NCBI RefSeq assembly: GCF_014530035.1
Contig: NZ_JACVMX010000007.1
Location: 1 to 64,000, forward strand
DNA length: 64,000 nucleotides
Source: Leucobacter sp. cx-328
GTDB taxonomy: Bacteria > Actinomycetota > Actinomycetes > Actinomycetales > Microbacteriaceae
Reading direction: 5' to 3'
Part shown: piece by piece, positions 36,815-45,810 of the stretch
Position numbering within the stretch: the first letter of the stretch is position 1
Layout of the letters: the number at the start of each line of letters is the position of its first letter
Notes under the pieces: generated by a model
Database searches by the model: none
Seen by the model: only the letters and a program-made list of their open reading frames with translations
Told to the model about the DNA's origin: nothing
Made by a program: the position numbers and the translations under genes

Positions 36815-38212
36815 TCACTCCTTGCCGTTTGGCCGGGGCCGCGGGGTGCTGGGAGGTGCGGGGTCTGATCGTGGTGCTGGCGGTTGCGGCACAGAGGGAG
36901 CCGCTGTTGCAGTCGGCGTCGCAGACGGGGCAGCCCCGATTTCACCTGCGCCGGTCATCGCTGTTTCGGCGGTGCCGCCGATCGCCTGCCCGAGCTTCGG
37001 CCCGGCGGTCGCTGCGCCCTTGACAACTTCGGCTCCGATGATCACGGCTGCTGCAGGCCCGGCCGCCGCGGCAGCTCCAGCACCAGCGCCCGCTCCGGCT
37101 CCAGCGCTGGCTCCAGCACTTCCGCTCGCGCCGGTTCCCGCCTTGGCACCGGCGGCTGCCCTGCTGGTACTCGCTCCCGCTGGGGCCGTTGCGCCTCCCG
37201 CACCGCTCGATGCGGGAGTTGCGCCGGAACTACCGCCGGAACCGCCATCAAGGACCTTCTTCACGCCGTCGCCTTGCGGCTTCGACGGAACAGGAACGGG
37301 CCGGTTGACGGCGTTCTTCGCTTCCTGCTCGCTTCCCATCGCCTGGTAGAGATCGAAACCCAAGAACGAAATGAATCGGTAAACCATGTAGGGCGCGAAC
37401 GCGGCGATGAACAGCAGCACAATGCCCGAGATCGGTTCGGTCACGGAGGCGAGGTCAGCTTCGATCGGTGTCGAGACCTGAGTGATGGCGACGAGGAACA
37501 CGACGACCAGCACGAGCTTGGACACGATCAGGGCGACGACGAACGCCACCCATTTGCCGATCCATCCGCGAGTGACATCCCATGCAGCGCCCGCGAAGGC
37601 GATCGGCGCAAGCACAATTGCCACGAGCAGCAGAGCTTTGCGAATGAGGAGTGAGAACCAGACAATCGCGACCGCGCAGATCATGAGCCCAGCGAGGAAG
37701 ATCGTGATGATCGCTCCGACGCCGGGCGCAGCGATATTGATCGTGGTGAGGCCTGCCGTGAGGAGCGCGATCTTATCGCCCATCGTTTCGGTTGTTTCTC
37801 CCGCGGCTTGGACGATGCCGATGGAGAGCTGGTCGACGATCTCCAGCGCCGTTGCCGTCAGCGTGATGACGACGAACGAACCAAGCACGGCCTTTGCTGC
37901 CCCGAGCGCCGCGCGTGAGAGCGCAGCAGGTTCGCGCCGGATCAGGCCCAGGATGAGTTGGAAGCAGAAAAAGAGCAGCACAATGAAGACACCGATACCG
38001 AAGAGCAGGTTGTAGACGTCGAGGTAGCCCTGCGACTGGACGTCGACGAGGGTGGTGCTGTCGAAGACGGTCCACATGGCTTCGATGAGCCATCCGGCGG
38101 CTTGCCCCATCGTCGCGGCCAGCCAGTCGAATGGGGCAGACACCAGCGTTGCGGCGCCTTCACCGACCGCGTCGCACACATTGGCGATGACGGGGATATC
38201 ACAGACACTCAT
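36815..38212 (-). CDS. TrbL/VirB6-like channel protein with low-complexity tail
   Basis: A 465-residue protein. Residues 1-300 hold about seven membrane spans typical of TrbL/VirB6 inner-membrane channel proteins. Residues about 310-465 are a Gly/Ala/Ser/Pro-rich disordered tail, including runs such as GASAGAGAGAGAGAAAAAGPAA, ending PRPRPNGKE. The tail probably faces the cytoplasm. It sits 6 bp before SCO6880 in the operon. Confidence 0.85.
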   Translation of the reverse strand: MSVCDIPVIANVCDAVGEGAATLVSAPFDWLAATMGQAAGWLIEAMWTVFDSTTLVDVQSQGYLDVYNLLFGIGVFIVLLFFCFQLILGLIRREPAALSRAALGAAKAVLGSFVVITLTATALEIVDQLSIGIVQAAGETTETMGDKIALLTAGLTTINIAAPGVGAIITIFLAGLMICAVAIVWFSLLIRKALLLVAIVLAPIAFAGAAWDVTRGWIGKWVAFVVALIVSKLVLVVVFLVAITQVSTPIEADLASVTEPISGIVLLFIAAFAPYMVYRFISFLGFDLYQAMGSEQEAKNAVNRPVPVPSKPQGDGVKKVLDGGSGGSSGATPASSGAGGATAPAGASTSRAAAGAKAGTGASGSAGASAGAGAGAGAGAAAAAGPAAAVIIGAEVVKGAATAGPKLGQAIGGTAETAMTGAGEIGAAPSATPTATAAPSVPQPPAPRSDPAPPSTPRPRPNGKE

Positions 38213-38246
38213 GGCATTGCTCTCGAAGTTGGGGGATTCAAGAAGC

Positions 38247-38558
38247 TCACACCTGCTGCCCGACGTTCCAGAAGAAGTTGATCAGCGTCACGGAGGCACC
38301 GCAGATGATGGCGGCGCCACAAGAGACGAGTACGCCGAGCTTGCCGCGGGAGGCGAGGTGGGGATTGGACGAGTTCGCCCCGAATCCCCACACGATCGCC
38401 GACACGATCAGGGCGAGCACGGACAGGATCAGCCCGATCGTCATGACGGCGCCGACGATGACGCGCAACTGTCCGATCCCGGGTAACCCCGAGTCGTTGG
38501 GCGTCACGTCGATGTTCATCGGCAGAACTGCGGTGAGGGTCGTGATGAGTTCGAACAC
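38247..38558 (-). CDS. DUF6112-like two-span membrane protein (copy 1)
   Basis: A 103-residue protein with two membrane spans. GTG 38558 is chosen because AAGGAG lies 7 nt before it. It resembles VirB2-like/DUF6112 components: a short polar N-terminus, IGQLRVIVGAVMTIGLILSVLALIVSAIVW, then a second span near ISCGAAI. It is paralogous to the gene at 38691-38957. A pilin-like role is possible. Confidence 0.72.
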   Translation of the reverse strand: MFELITTLTAVLPMNIDVTPNDSGLPGIGQLRVIVGAVMTIGLILSVLALIVSAIVWGFGANSSNPHLASRGKLGVLVSCGAAIICGASVTLINFFWNVGQQV

Positions 38559-38645
38559 GGTGGCTCCTTGGCGTGAGCACCGCCCGCGGCGGTGACGAAA
38601 CAGGGTCGAGAGCCAGGTGCGCACTCCGTCACACGCAATAAAACG

Positions 38646-38673
38646 GGCCCTGGCGAGAGTTCCCGCCAGGGCC
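38646..38673 (-). terminator. Intrinsic terminator inside the transfer operon
   Basis: A 10-bp stem, GGCCCTGGCG (38646-38655) with CGCCAGGGCC (38664-38673), is followed leftward by CGTTTTATT. It lies between the two DUF6112-like genes and would lower expression of everything from copy 1 onward. Confidence 0.7.
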
Positions 38674-38690
38674 TGAGGCCAACAGCAGTA

Positions 38691-38957
38691 CTACAGCTGT
38701 CCGCCGATGTTGATGAGCCAGTTCACCCACGTGACGCCGCCACCGGCGAGGATCGCTGCTCCGAGCGCGACAAAGGCCCCGGCGCGCGCCTTCGCGGCGA
38801 CTCCCGGGTTGCCCGTCGACGTGGCGATCGCCCAGGTGATCGCGCTGATGATGATCATGAGTACTGCGACGATCAGGATGATGGTGAGCATCGCGCCGAT
38901 CACGGCTCTGAGATCACCGATGCCGCTGAGGCTGCCGAAGTCAGGAAACACGTTCAT
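38691..38957 (-). CDS. DUF6112-like two-span membrane protein (copy 2)
   Basis: An 88-residue protein with two spans (LRAVIGAMLTIILIVAVLMIIISAITWAIA; AFVALGAAILAGGGVTWVNWL). It closely follows the pattern of the neighbouring copy. ATG 38957 overlaps the stop of the peptidase gene (ATGA). Being just before a terminator, it should be made at a higher level than copy 1, as expected of a structural pilus-like subunit (inference). Confidence 0.75.
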   Translation of the reverse strand: MNVFPDFGSLSGIGDLRAVIGAMLTIILIVAVLMIIISAITWAIATSTGNPGVAAKARAGAFVALGAAILAGGGVTWVNWLINIGGQL

Positions 38958-40147
38958 CAGAGGCCGCCTCCGAGAGCGGAACATCCGGCTCCTGCCGTAG
39001 CTTCGGGAAGATCTGCGGCGTTGTGATCATTGAGCCACTTCGCGGCATCCACTGCTTCGCCGTTCGTTCCACCTGGTCGAACCTCGAAGTGCAAATGAGG
39101 GCCCGTTGAGCGCCCGGATGACCCCACATCGCCGATGTGTTGTCCCGCGATGACGCGCTCGCCGACGGTGACGTGGATGCCGTGCTGCCACATGTGCGCA
39201 TAGGCGGTCGCGACCGTCACGCCGCCGAGGCGGTGCTCGATCACGATGAGGCCGCCGTAGCCTCCAGAGAACTCGGCAACCGTTACGACCCCGTCGGCCG
39301 CGGCGAGGATCGGTGTCCCATCCGGCGCTGCGAAGTCCGTGCCGCTGTGGAAGGCACTCTCGCCGGTGAGGGGATCGGTACGCGGGCCGAAATCACTGGT
39401 GTGTACCCAGGTCCCCTCCGGCAAGGGGAACACGACGCGCGAGGCCTCCGCCACGTCGACGACAGGCGACGAAGGGGCCGTTGGCGTCGTCGTCGCTGCC
39501 GATGTGCCACGCGTGAGTGTCGTGAGGATCGTCTCGGCGACGGGCTCGTAGTTGTTGTACCGGTCGGGGTACGCAGACACTTCGACGGCTTGCGCGACTT
39601 CGCCCTTGCCCATGCTCTGCCAGCCGGGGATGTCCAGAAGACCACGGGGCGAGGGGTAGTTGGGGCCGGTCGGGCCGCCGAAAAATGCTTTGGCTTGATA
39701 CTCGGGATCCATCAGCTCCGCGACCGAGCCCCAGCCCGATTGCGGTCGCATCTGGAACAGGCCGAGTGAGTCGTGATCGGAGCCATTCCCATCGTTCGGA
39801 TAGCTGCCGGACTCGGGGTAGGCGCCGGTGTTCGCAAGCTGTCGAAGCGTCGACTCAGTCAGCGCCGCCATCAGTGCAATCTGGATGGCATCCCTCGTGA
39901 CACCGTCGATGCTCGATCCGACGGTGATGATCGTCGCAGCGTGCGTGAGCTGCTGCTTGTCCAGGGAGAACGTCTCGCCATTTGCGGTCGTGACCACGAG
40001 AGAGTCCGGCACGTTACCGACGGTGAGTCCCGACGAGGCAAGACATGAGATGACAGCAGGATTCGCCACCAGTCCGACGGTGACGAGCCCGAGGGTCGGT
40101 GCGAGCAACATCAAGGCGACCACTGCGATCGCGAGCTTCTTCATCAT
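38957..40147 (-). CDS. Bifunctional cell-wall hydrolase: lysozyme-like plus M23 peptidase
   Basis: A 396-residue secreted or anchored protein. An N-terminal hydrophobic segment (4-25) is followed by a lysozyme-like helical domain (about 80-215; ALTESTLRQLANTG, DSLGLFQMRPQSGWG) and an M23 metallopeptidase domain (about 255-375) with H in HSGTDFAAP and HLHFEVRPGG. It should open peptidoglycan for the conjugation channel. Coupled to the DUF6112-like gene downstream. Confidence 0.88.
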   Translation of the reverse strand: MMKKLAIAVVALMLLAPTLGLVTVGLVANPAVISCLASSGLTVGNVPDSLVVTTANGETFSLDKQQLTHAATIITVGSSIDGVTRDAIQIALMAALTESTLRQLANTGAYPESGSYPNDGNGSDHDSLGLFQMRPQSGWGSVAELMDPEYQAKAFFGGPTGPNYPSPRGLLDIPGWQSMGKGEVAQAVEVSAYPDRYNNYEPVAETILTTLTRGTSAATTTPTAPSSPVVDVAEASRVVFPLPEGTWVHTSDFGPRTDPLTGESAFHSGTDFAAPDGTPILAAADGVVTVAEFSGGYGGLIVIEHRLGGVTVATAYAHMWQHGIHVTVGERVIAGQHIGDVGSSGRSTGPHLHFEVRPGGTNGEAVDAAKWLNDHNAADLPEATAGAGCSALGGGL

Positions 40148-40159
40148 GAGCCAGTCGTC

Positions 40160-40867
40160 CTAACGCAGCGGAGTGTTCAATTGCGAGAGCCGTAGGACAT
40201 AGCAAGGGTCGTCGGCCGGGCACGCCATGAAGATCGTGAACGCGACCGGTTGCTCCGCGCTGACCGGGTCGCCATTCCACACGCCGGATCGATGGCGGAT
40301 GCCCTCGATCGTGTAAGCGGCGGCGCCGTCGGGCAGCTGCCCTGGGCGAGCCTGCGCGACCGCGTCAGCCCAGGCATCCGGCACGAACACTGAGGTGATC
40401 TCCAAACGCTGCGTCGTCGCGTACGGTCGCAGCTGCGCCCACGCGCTCTGCGTGGGCAGGTAGGTGGCGATGTCGGCGGCGAGTCCCGACTGTTCGAAGC
40501 CGGTCGGGTCGGCGACGTCGAGGATGACTGCGGTGTAGTCGAGAGGCAGGAACCCACTGCCGGTGTCCCAGGTGAACAGTGCGGCGGCGACGCTGCGCGC
40601 GAACGCCTCGGCGTCGGTGGTCTGTGGGATCGACGGGATCCGAGGTGGTGAGGTCGGCTCACGAGAAGGTTCTGCGCTCGGAGCAGCACTCGACAATGGA
40701 GGATCAGTTGACTCGGTGGGTTGCTCGGATCCGATGACGAGTCCGTAGATGCCGATGCCAGCGACAAGGATCGCCAGCGACAGCGTCGCGATGAGGGCGA
40801 TCAGAGTGCGGCGTGCGCGGGGAGCGGTAGGAAGCTTCATGCGGAACAGGTGCGCCGCAGCAGTCAC
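40160..40867 (-). CDS. Single-span transfer protein, VirB8/TcpC-like in layout
   Basis: A 235-residue protein with one N-terminal membrane span (about 20-45), a Pro/Ser/Thr-rich linker (about 50-80) and an extracellular domain (85-235). That plan fits VirB8/TcpC-type channel proteins, but no sequence signature proves it. The GTG at 40867 follows the parB-like stop by 3 bp; the ATG at 40840 is an alternative start. Confidence 0.65.
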   Translation of the reverse strand: MTAAAHLFRMKLPTAPRARRTLIALIATLSLAILVAGIGIYGLVIGSEQPTESTDPPLSSAAPSAEPSREPTSPPRIPSIPQTTDAEAFARSVAAALFTWDTGSGFLPLDYTAVILDVADPTGFEQSGLAADIATYLPTQSAWAQLRPYATTQRLEITSVFVPDAWADAVAQARPGQLPDGAAAYTIEGIRHRSGVWNGDPVSAEQPVAFTIFMACPADDPCYVLRLSQLNTPLR

Positions 40868-40870
40868 AGC

Positions 40871-41887
40871 TCAGAGGGCGCGAAGGTTCCCTGCCTGAGT
40901 CGCCGACTCGGCGTCCGCCCGATCAACGTCCCGCGCGGCACGGAGTTGCTCAGCGACCTGAACGGTGGCTTCAACAACGTGCAGGAACATCTCGATCTCG
41001 GCGTCACTCAGTTGACGAGCCAGTTGATCGACGTCGAAGTGCCGCCACCAGCCGTCGAGTTCCGTCCACGTGACGACGAATGCGCGAATCGGCCACGGCT
41101 CGTCACCGTCGACGCGCGAGGTCAGCGCGCTTGGCGAAGGTCGCCGTTTGGGCTTTGGAGCGGTTTTGATACGCGCAAGTGCTTTCTCAGCCAGTTTCGC
41201 CACATCCACAACGTCACCATCGGATTGGGCTGCGGTCACGAGCTGCCGAGCACGCTGGAAGCTCGGGTGTACGGGAGCGCCTGAGCCGATGAGTTCCAGC
41301 TCGGCCGCGATGCCTTCTCGCACGGAGTCGGGCTGACTTTCGTCGTCCGCCATCTGCTGCAGGTAGTTGATCTTCTCCAGCGTCGTGTGAGAGGCGCCCT
41401 CCGGGATCATGGCGGCGGCCTGCTCGCGCGCGTCTCCGACAGAGTCTGACGGTGCCGCAAATTTTGCGGCACCGTCATTTCCCGGCTGATTCTCGGTGCT
41501 GAATCGTGATGCTTCTTGGCGACGGGCGGCATCCTCAGCCATCAATGTCTTGATCTCCCGGTACAACGCTGCATTCTCCAGCTGGGTGAGCGACTTGTGC
41601 AGCGCGTTGTCATCCTGCTCAGCAAGGAGGTGCGCGAGTTCTCCCGAGATCCCTGAGCGCACCCAGACTTTGACGTGCATCCATCCCAGTTGCTTGATCG
41701 CGGCCAGCCGACGGGCCCCGCACACGAGATTGCCCTCCGGCGTCACAGTGATTGGTTGCAGCAATCCATCCCGTTCGATCGACGCGGCGAGGAGAGCGAG
41801 TTCCCCGAGATCCTTGCGGTGACGATGGCCAACGTGGATTGAGTCGACAGCTCGTTCCAGCTCGATGTGCCCGTCGTGGGTGCTCAT
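40871..41887 (-). CDS. ParB-like nuclease-domain protein
   Basis: A 338-residue DNA-binding protein. The ParB N-terminal domain is clear: IHVGHRHRKDLGELALLAASIERDGLLQPITVTPEGNLVCGARRLAAIKQLGW (about 12-65). The C-terminal half is specific to this type of element. There is no ParA gene nearby. It may control transfer genes or stabilise the excised element. ATG 41887 overlaps the previous stop (ATGA, 41884-41887). Confidence 0.82.
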   Translation of the reverse strand: MSTHDGHIELERAVDSIHVGHRHRKDLGELALLAASIERDGLLQPITVTPEGNLVCGARRLAAIKQLGWMHVKVWVRSGISGELAHLLAEQDDNALHKSLTQLENAALYREIKTLMAEDAARRQEASRFSTENQPGNDGAAKFAAPSDSVGDAREQAAAMIPEGASHTTLEKINYLQQMADDESQPDSVREGIAAELELIGSGAPVHPSFQRARQLVTAAQSDGDVVDVAKLAEKALARIKTAPKPKRRPSPSALTSRVDGDEPWPIRAFVVTWTELDGWWRHFDVDQLARQLSDAEIEMFLHVVEATVQVAEQLRAARDVDRADAESATQAGNLRAL

Positions 41888-42738
41888 CGTCCGCTCCCAT
41901 GACTGGGTGCGCACGTCACGATGATCGACACGAGACCGTCATCGAGCAGCAGATCGGGAAGAGTTTCGCCGACAAGGATGCGAAGGAGGATGCCGCGGCC
42001 GGTGCTCGCCGCACGATACGCGGGGTTGGGGTGTCCGAGCAGTGCGTGCAGCAGGGCCGACCATGCATCGCCGGGAAGATCGAGGAGCGCGCGAGCATGC
42101 TTGTCGCGCCGCAGCACTTCGTAGGCGCTCTGCCGAGACCCTGCCCGAGCGATCGCGCCACACACGTGCTCGATCGCGGCGCGGGTCGTGCTTTCCGGCC
42201 AGCCCAACGTCGCGAACAACGCGATTGAGACCTCGATCGCCTGTCTGGCGGTGCCTACCTCGTCATTCTTGTCGACGTCGTCAACCTCAGTTTCGAGGTA
42301 GTTGTCGACCACATGGAACGCGGGATGGTAATCGGCCAGTGGATTCTCGCGGTCGGCGAATCGTTCTGGGTCATGGAATGCGGAGACGTGCGGGCGTCGA
42401 GCTTGGTGCGTGGCGCACAGCAGCCCCTGCCCACGTTCTTCAGCGATGCAGGTGATCTGGACGCCGCGAGTGACGACGGCCCAGGGGTCGTCAGCCTCGC
42501 GCGCGGAACGAGTTCGCATTACGTCGAAGGCGGCCGATGCAGCCTCCCACGGGTCGAGCCCGTGTTTGCGAGCGAGCGCCCCATACTTCTCGGCAGCAAA
42601 CGCGGCGAGTTCAGCGGCTACGCGGTCGTGCTTCCATGCATGGGCACCCGACTGGTGTAACCGGTGCAGCAGGGCGCGCAATCCTTCGCTCGTGGTGAAG
42701 TCCTCGCGAGGGTGCGAGGGCGAATATTGAGTGGTCAT
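41884..42738 (-). CDS. Conserved ICE protein, possibly sigma-region-2-like
   Basis: A 284-residue protein. AGGAGGTGCTC precedes ATG 42738. The segment FAAEKYGALARKHGLDPWEAASAAFDVMRTRSAREADDPWAVVTRGVQI recalls helices of sigma factor region 2, but no region 4 can be recognised; this is only a resemblance. The C-terminal part is helical with WPESTTRAAIEHVCG. Coupled to the ParB-like gene. Confidence 0.6.
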   Translation of the reverse strand: MTTQYSPSHPREDFTTSEGLRALLHRLHQSGAHAWKHDRVAAELAAFAAEKYGALARKHGLDPWEAASAAFDVMRTRSAREADDPWAVVTRGVQITCIAEERGQGLLCATHQARRPHVSAFHDPERFADRENPLADYHPAFHVVDNYLETEVDDVDKNDEVGTARQAIEVSIALFATLGWPESTTRAAIEHVCGAIARAGSRQSAYEVLRRDKHARALLDLPGDAWSALLHALLGHPNPAYRAASTGRGILLRILVGETLPDLLLDDGLVSIIVTCAPSHGSGR

Positions 42739-42775
42739 GACAAGAGCACCTCCTGCTACGCAGGTGCGCACCCGC

Positions 42776-42790
42776 TCCCCATTGGGGAGG
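42776..42790. repeat. Short palindromic stem in an operon gap
   Basis: CTCCCC-ATT-GGGGAG in the 96-bp gap between two transfer-operon genes. There is no T-run. It could be an RNA stability element. Confidence 0.3.
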
Positions 42791-42834
42791 TTGGATGCTG
42801 ATGAGGTGCCCATGACGATGTCCGCTCTTCACGA

Positions 42835-43206
42835 TCAGGCGGTGCCGATCGGGCTGCGGCCCGCATCCGGTCGCGTGGCGCCGCGCCCAAACGCTGACAG
42901 GGGAGGGAGATGACGTGCACGCTCGGCGAGGCGCCGGGTGCTCTCCTGTGCCGCTGCGCGCGTGCGCCGATGCAGCTCGGACTGGAAGTTGATCCCCGCA
43001 CCGGCCACTCGTGCGCTGCTGCGAGCCATCAGGTCGGTCGGGCGTACCCATTCGACACCGCGCCCTCTGTATGTCGCAGGATCACCCATCGAGCCTCTGC
43101 GCTGATTGCGGAGCCTCGTCAACTCGACCGCTTCGTGCCTCGTCGTGACGTCGATGGTTTGCGCATCGATGGGGTGGTTACTGACGTCGGCCGTTTTCTC
43201 GTTCAT
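42835..43206 (-). CDS. Small conserved ICE protein
   Basis: A 123-residue Arg-rich soluble protein. The segment RGVEWVRPTDLMARSSARVAGAGINFQSELHRRTRA looks like the conserved part. It may bind nucleic acid, judging only by charge. ATG 43206 overlaps the DUF2637 stop (ATGA). Confidence 0.6.
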   Translation of the reverse strand: MNEKTADVSNHPIDAQTIDVTTRHEAVELTRLRNQRRGSMGDPATYRGRGVEWVRPTDLMARSSARVAGAGINFQSELHRRTRAAAQESTRRLAERARHLPPLSAFGRGATRPDAGRSPIGTA

Positions 43207-43808
43207 GTTGTGTCCTCAGTTTCGTCGGGTGCAGAACGCGCCCGTTCATGTGCGGTAGGTGCGCTCGCGAACCAGCGCCCGACGGTCGAAGGATGCACGT
43301 TCAGCTCGCTAGCTATGCGCTTGTTTGACCACCCTTCTTCATGCAAGACGGCCGCTTGTTCCTGGGGCGAGAGGGGCGCGTCATCGGCGTGCTCCTCGGT
43401 GGCCTCGGGCGTACGCATGAGCAGCACCGTCAAGTGTGTGATTGCCAACAGCACCACCGGCGGAACGGCAGCGACAGCCGCGGCAAGCACGCTTGGAACG
43501 TCGGCATCTGCGGCGACCACCGCATGGATTGAGTTTGCGGTCACCGAGACGGCTGCGGCTCCCGCAAGCAGAGTCCATGGATACCAGGCGGAGCGTGACC
43601 CGGCGAGGGCAACGACAGCAACGGTCGAGACAACGATGACGCCGTCGACGATGAGCGGCCATGCCCATGCCTGCCCGGCACCGATGCCCGAGCGGGCAGC
43701 GAGATCCGCCAGGGAGGTAAACGACAGCCAGAACGCGCCAGCAGCGATGAAGACCGTGCCCGCGACGGCCGTGATGATCGCCGATCGGCGCGCCCGAATG
43801 CTCCTCAT
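43203..43808 (-). CDS. DUF2637 membrane protein with C-terminal HTH
   Basis: A 201-residue protein. Four membrane spans (about 10-130) match DUF2637 proteins (SpdA-like) of actinobacterial plasmids, which act in plasmid spread through mycelium or cells. A cytoplasmic tail holds an HTH of the WSNKRIASELNVHPSTVGRWF type. Such a membrane-tethered DNA-binding design suggests a regulator or tether. Coupled at both ends by ATGA. Confidence 0.8.
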   Translation of the reverse strand: MRSIRARRSAIITAVAGTVFIAAGAFWLSFTSLADLAARSGIGAGQAWAWPLIVDGVIVVSTVAVVALAGSRSAWYPWTLLAGAAAVSVTANSIHAVVAADADVPSVLAAAVAAVPPVVLLAITHLTVLLMRTPEATEEHADDAPLSPQEQAAVLHEEGWSNKRIASELNVHPSTVGRWFASAPTAHERARSAPDETEDTT

Positions 43809-44728
43809 GCCAAGGCCCGAGAATCTGGGACCGGTCGCGGTCGGTGGGGTCGGGTCATCGGTTCGCTCGCGGGTAATCGTTGAGATGACCGGCCCTGCAC
43901 GGCTCGATAGGCGGAGCGGACGGTCGTCGTCACTTCGCGCTCGCTGAGCCCAGCAGACGCACCCGCGGCCGTCAGAGCGTCGAGCGCCGCGCCTGTGGGG
44001 ATATCTTTCTCCGCCATTTTGCAGGCTGCCCAGAAGACGCCGTGATTCCGCTCGCCTTCTTGGAGACGGGATACCCAACATGCCAATCGCGTGAGATCAG
44101 CGGGCGCCATCTCAGAGACTGCATCGCCCGGGCCCGCGGCTCGCCGCGGAGGATCCAAGAAATCTCGAAGGCGCTGTGCGTCGAGCGGATGACCCGTTCT
44201 GTGAGCGAGTTGCAAAGTCGTGTAGCGGCGCGTTTCACCCTCGATGGCTCGTGCCGAGGGCGGCACAATGATGTAGCCGCCGTCGCCGCGGAAGTCGATT
44301 CCCGCTCGCGCCGACTGCCAAGACCTCTGGTCCGTATCGCCGCTCGCAGGGAAGTACAGGTGCAGGCCACCCGAGGGCGTTTCCACCGCTGCGACCCAGC
44401 CATCCACCAGCCCTTCGCGTCGCGCACGCTCCAGCGCCGAGTATCCGTCGACAGCGCCGTGCACGTCGACATCGACGACAACGAGGCCCGAGGCTGCGCC
44501 CGTCGGCATCCCAATGTTCCCGTTGGGCATCGCAGTCCACCAACGCCACACCAGGTCGGCTTCGGCGCTCGCTGCGTGAAATCCTCCCGCGACAGCGGGG
44601 CGCTTCCCGCCAGCGGCACATGGGAAGACCGGGATGCCTCTCGCTACCAACGCGAGTGCGCTTCGACCGAGTGCTTTCTCGTGGCCCGTTCGGTCGAGGA
44701 CCTGAACGAACGAGTCTGCCGCGCTCAT
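43805..44728 (-). CDS. Bifunctional DNA primase/polymerase
   Basis: A 307-residue protein with an archaeo-eukaryotic-type primase-polymerase (Prim-Pol) domain: ALALVARGIPVFPCAAGGKRPAV, NIGMPTGAASGLVVVDVDVHG (metal-binding DVDVH), TPSGGLHLYFP, GIDFRGDGGYIIVPPS. The C-terminal 90 residues are helical. It probably primes the complementary strand after transfer. The start at 44728 overlaps the ArdC-like stop (ATGA). Confidence 0.88.
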   Translation of the reverse strand: MSAADSFVQVLDRTGHEKALGRSALALVARGIPVFPCAAGGKRPAVAGGFHAASAEADLVWRWWTAMPNGNIGMPTGAASGLVVVDVDVHGAVDGYSALERARREGLVDGWVAAVETPSGGLHLYFPASGDTDQRSWQSARAGIDFRGDGGYIIVPPSARAIEGETRRYTTLQLAHRTGHPLDAQRLRDFLDPPRRAAGPGDAVSEMAPADLTRLACWVSRLQEGERNHGVFWAACKMAEKDIPTGAALDALTAAGASAGLSEREVTTTVRSAYRAVQGRSSQRLPASEPMTRPHRPRPVPDSRALA

Positions 44729-45810
44729 CACAGACCTCGCGATTCGGGCGCTGCAACGTGCCCTGGGCTGGCCGCGCTCGTTGGTGCGACGTTCGCGCGC
44801 CCGGCGGGGGCGGAGTTCGTGCGCCCGGCGGTGCGATCGAGCCCAGGGGGCGTGCCGTCGCCGATCATCTGCGTGTCCAGCTGGTCGAGGATTTTCATGG
44901 CGGTGGCGCGCACTCGTTCTCCGGTCGCACGCACGATCTCCGCGGGTTCCTGGCCGTCGACGTTTGCAGCCCACGAAGTGACATAGGGGATGGTGTAGTC
45001 GCCGGTGTCCATCCCGTGTGCAGCGCCAATCATGAGCGCGACGGACTCGGCCTCCACCTCGCCGACTCCCCGGTGTTGCCGCGCGGCATCTTGATCAGGA
45101 CCGTGCATCAGCACATGGGCGAGTTCGTGCGCAAGCGTCTTCACGCGCGCCGCCGGATCCATGTTCTCGCGGACCTTGACCGTCTTCTCCATGTAGTCCG
45201 TGACACCGTTCGCCCCGTGGATCAGGCCCTCGCGCTCCACGTTGAGGAGCTGAAAACCTGCCGCCTCAATTCGCTCGGCCAACCCCGCCCAAAGGCCCTC
45301 CGGCGCTTCCCCCTTCAGTAACGTCGGCGCAGGTGGAGTCGGCAGGGTATCGCCGGAGGTCTGCGCCGCGTCCCACACGTAGGCGGGGCGAACGCCGATC
45401 ATCTTCGAGCGGACTTCCTCGCTCGGTCGAGGCTTCTCGAATCGGTTGAGCCGCCGCCACGATGCTGGATCCGCAGGCGTCGGCGACGCGAACCGACCGG
45501 TCACCGGAGCGAGAATCTGATATCCAGGCTGCCCCCTCTCGACCTGACGGCCCAACTGCTGCCATTGCTTGTACCCGGCCACATATGACGGCATCGGCTC
45601 GGACACGAGTCCCGCTTCGAAAGCGGTGGTGTGCTGCATCCAGATGAGCAGTGTGTTGTTGAACGAGCGGCTGCGGAACCTGGCTGCGAACCGGAGCGCA
45701 GCTGCCCAGTCTTCGCCGGAAACTAGCTTTTCCACCGCTTCGGTAAGTTTCTCGTGCAGCTCGTCGAGCTTCGCTTCGCGGGTGGCACGGCGTTCCTCTG
45801 TCGACACCAT
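44728..45810 (-). CDS. ArdC-like antirestriction protein with zinc protease motif
   Basis: A 360-residue protein. The N-terminal ArdC single-stranded-DNA-binding domain (about 15-150; SFNNTLLIWMQ, YKQWQQLGRQVERGQPGYQI) precedes an ImmA/IrrE-type metallopeptidase domain with H228-E229-L-A-H232. ArdC proteins protect incoming transfer DNA from restriction. GGAGGG precedes ATG 45810. It is the first certain gene of the leftward transfer operon. Confidence 0.87.
   Translation of the reverse strand: MVSTEERRATREAKLDELHEKLTEAVEKLVSGEDWAAALRFAARFRSRSFNNTLLIWMQHTTAFEAGLVSEPMPSYVAGYKQWQQLGRQVERGQPGYQILAPVTGRFASPTPADPASWRRLNRFEKPRPSEEVRSKMIGVRPAYVWDAAQTSGDTLPTPPAPTLLKGEAPEGLWAGLAERIEAAGFQLLNVEREGLIHGANGVTDYMEKTVKVRENMDPAARVKTLAHELAHVLMHGPDQDAARQHRGVGEVEAESVALMIGAAHGMDTGDYTIPYVTSWAANVDGQEPAEIVRATGERVRATAMKILDQLDTQMIGDGTPPGLDRTAGRTNSAPAGRANVAPTSAASPGHVAAPESRGL

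Noticed and set aside
36980-37260. Repeat-rich segment as tandem DNA repeat or regulatory array
   Set aside because: It is the Gly/Ala/Pro-rich coding tail of the TrbL-like protein; the repeats follow codons.
40871-41887. Complete ParAB partition locus
   Set aside because: No ParA ATPase gene is nearby; only the ParB-like protein is present.
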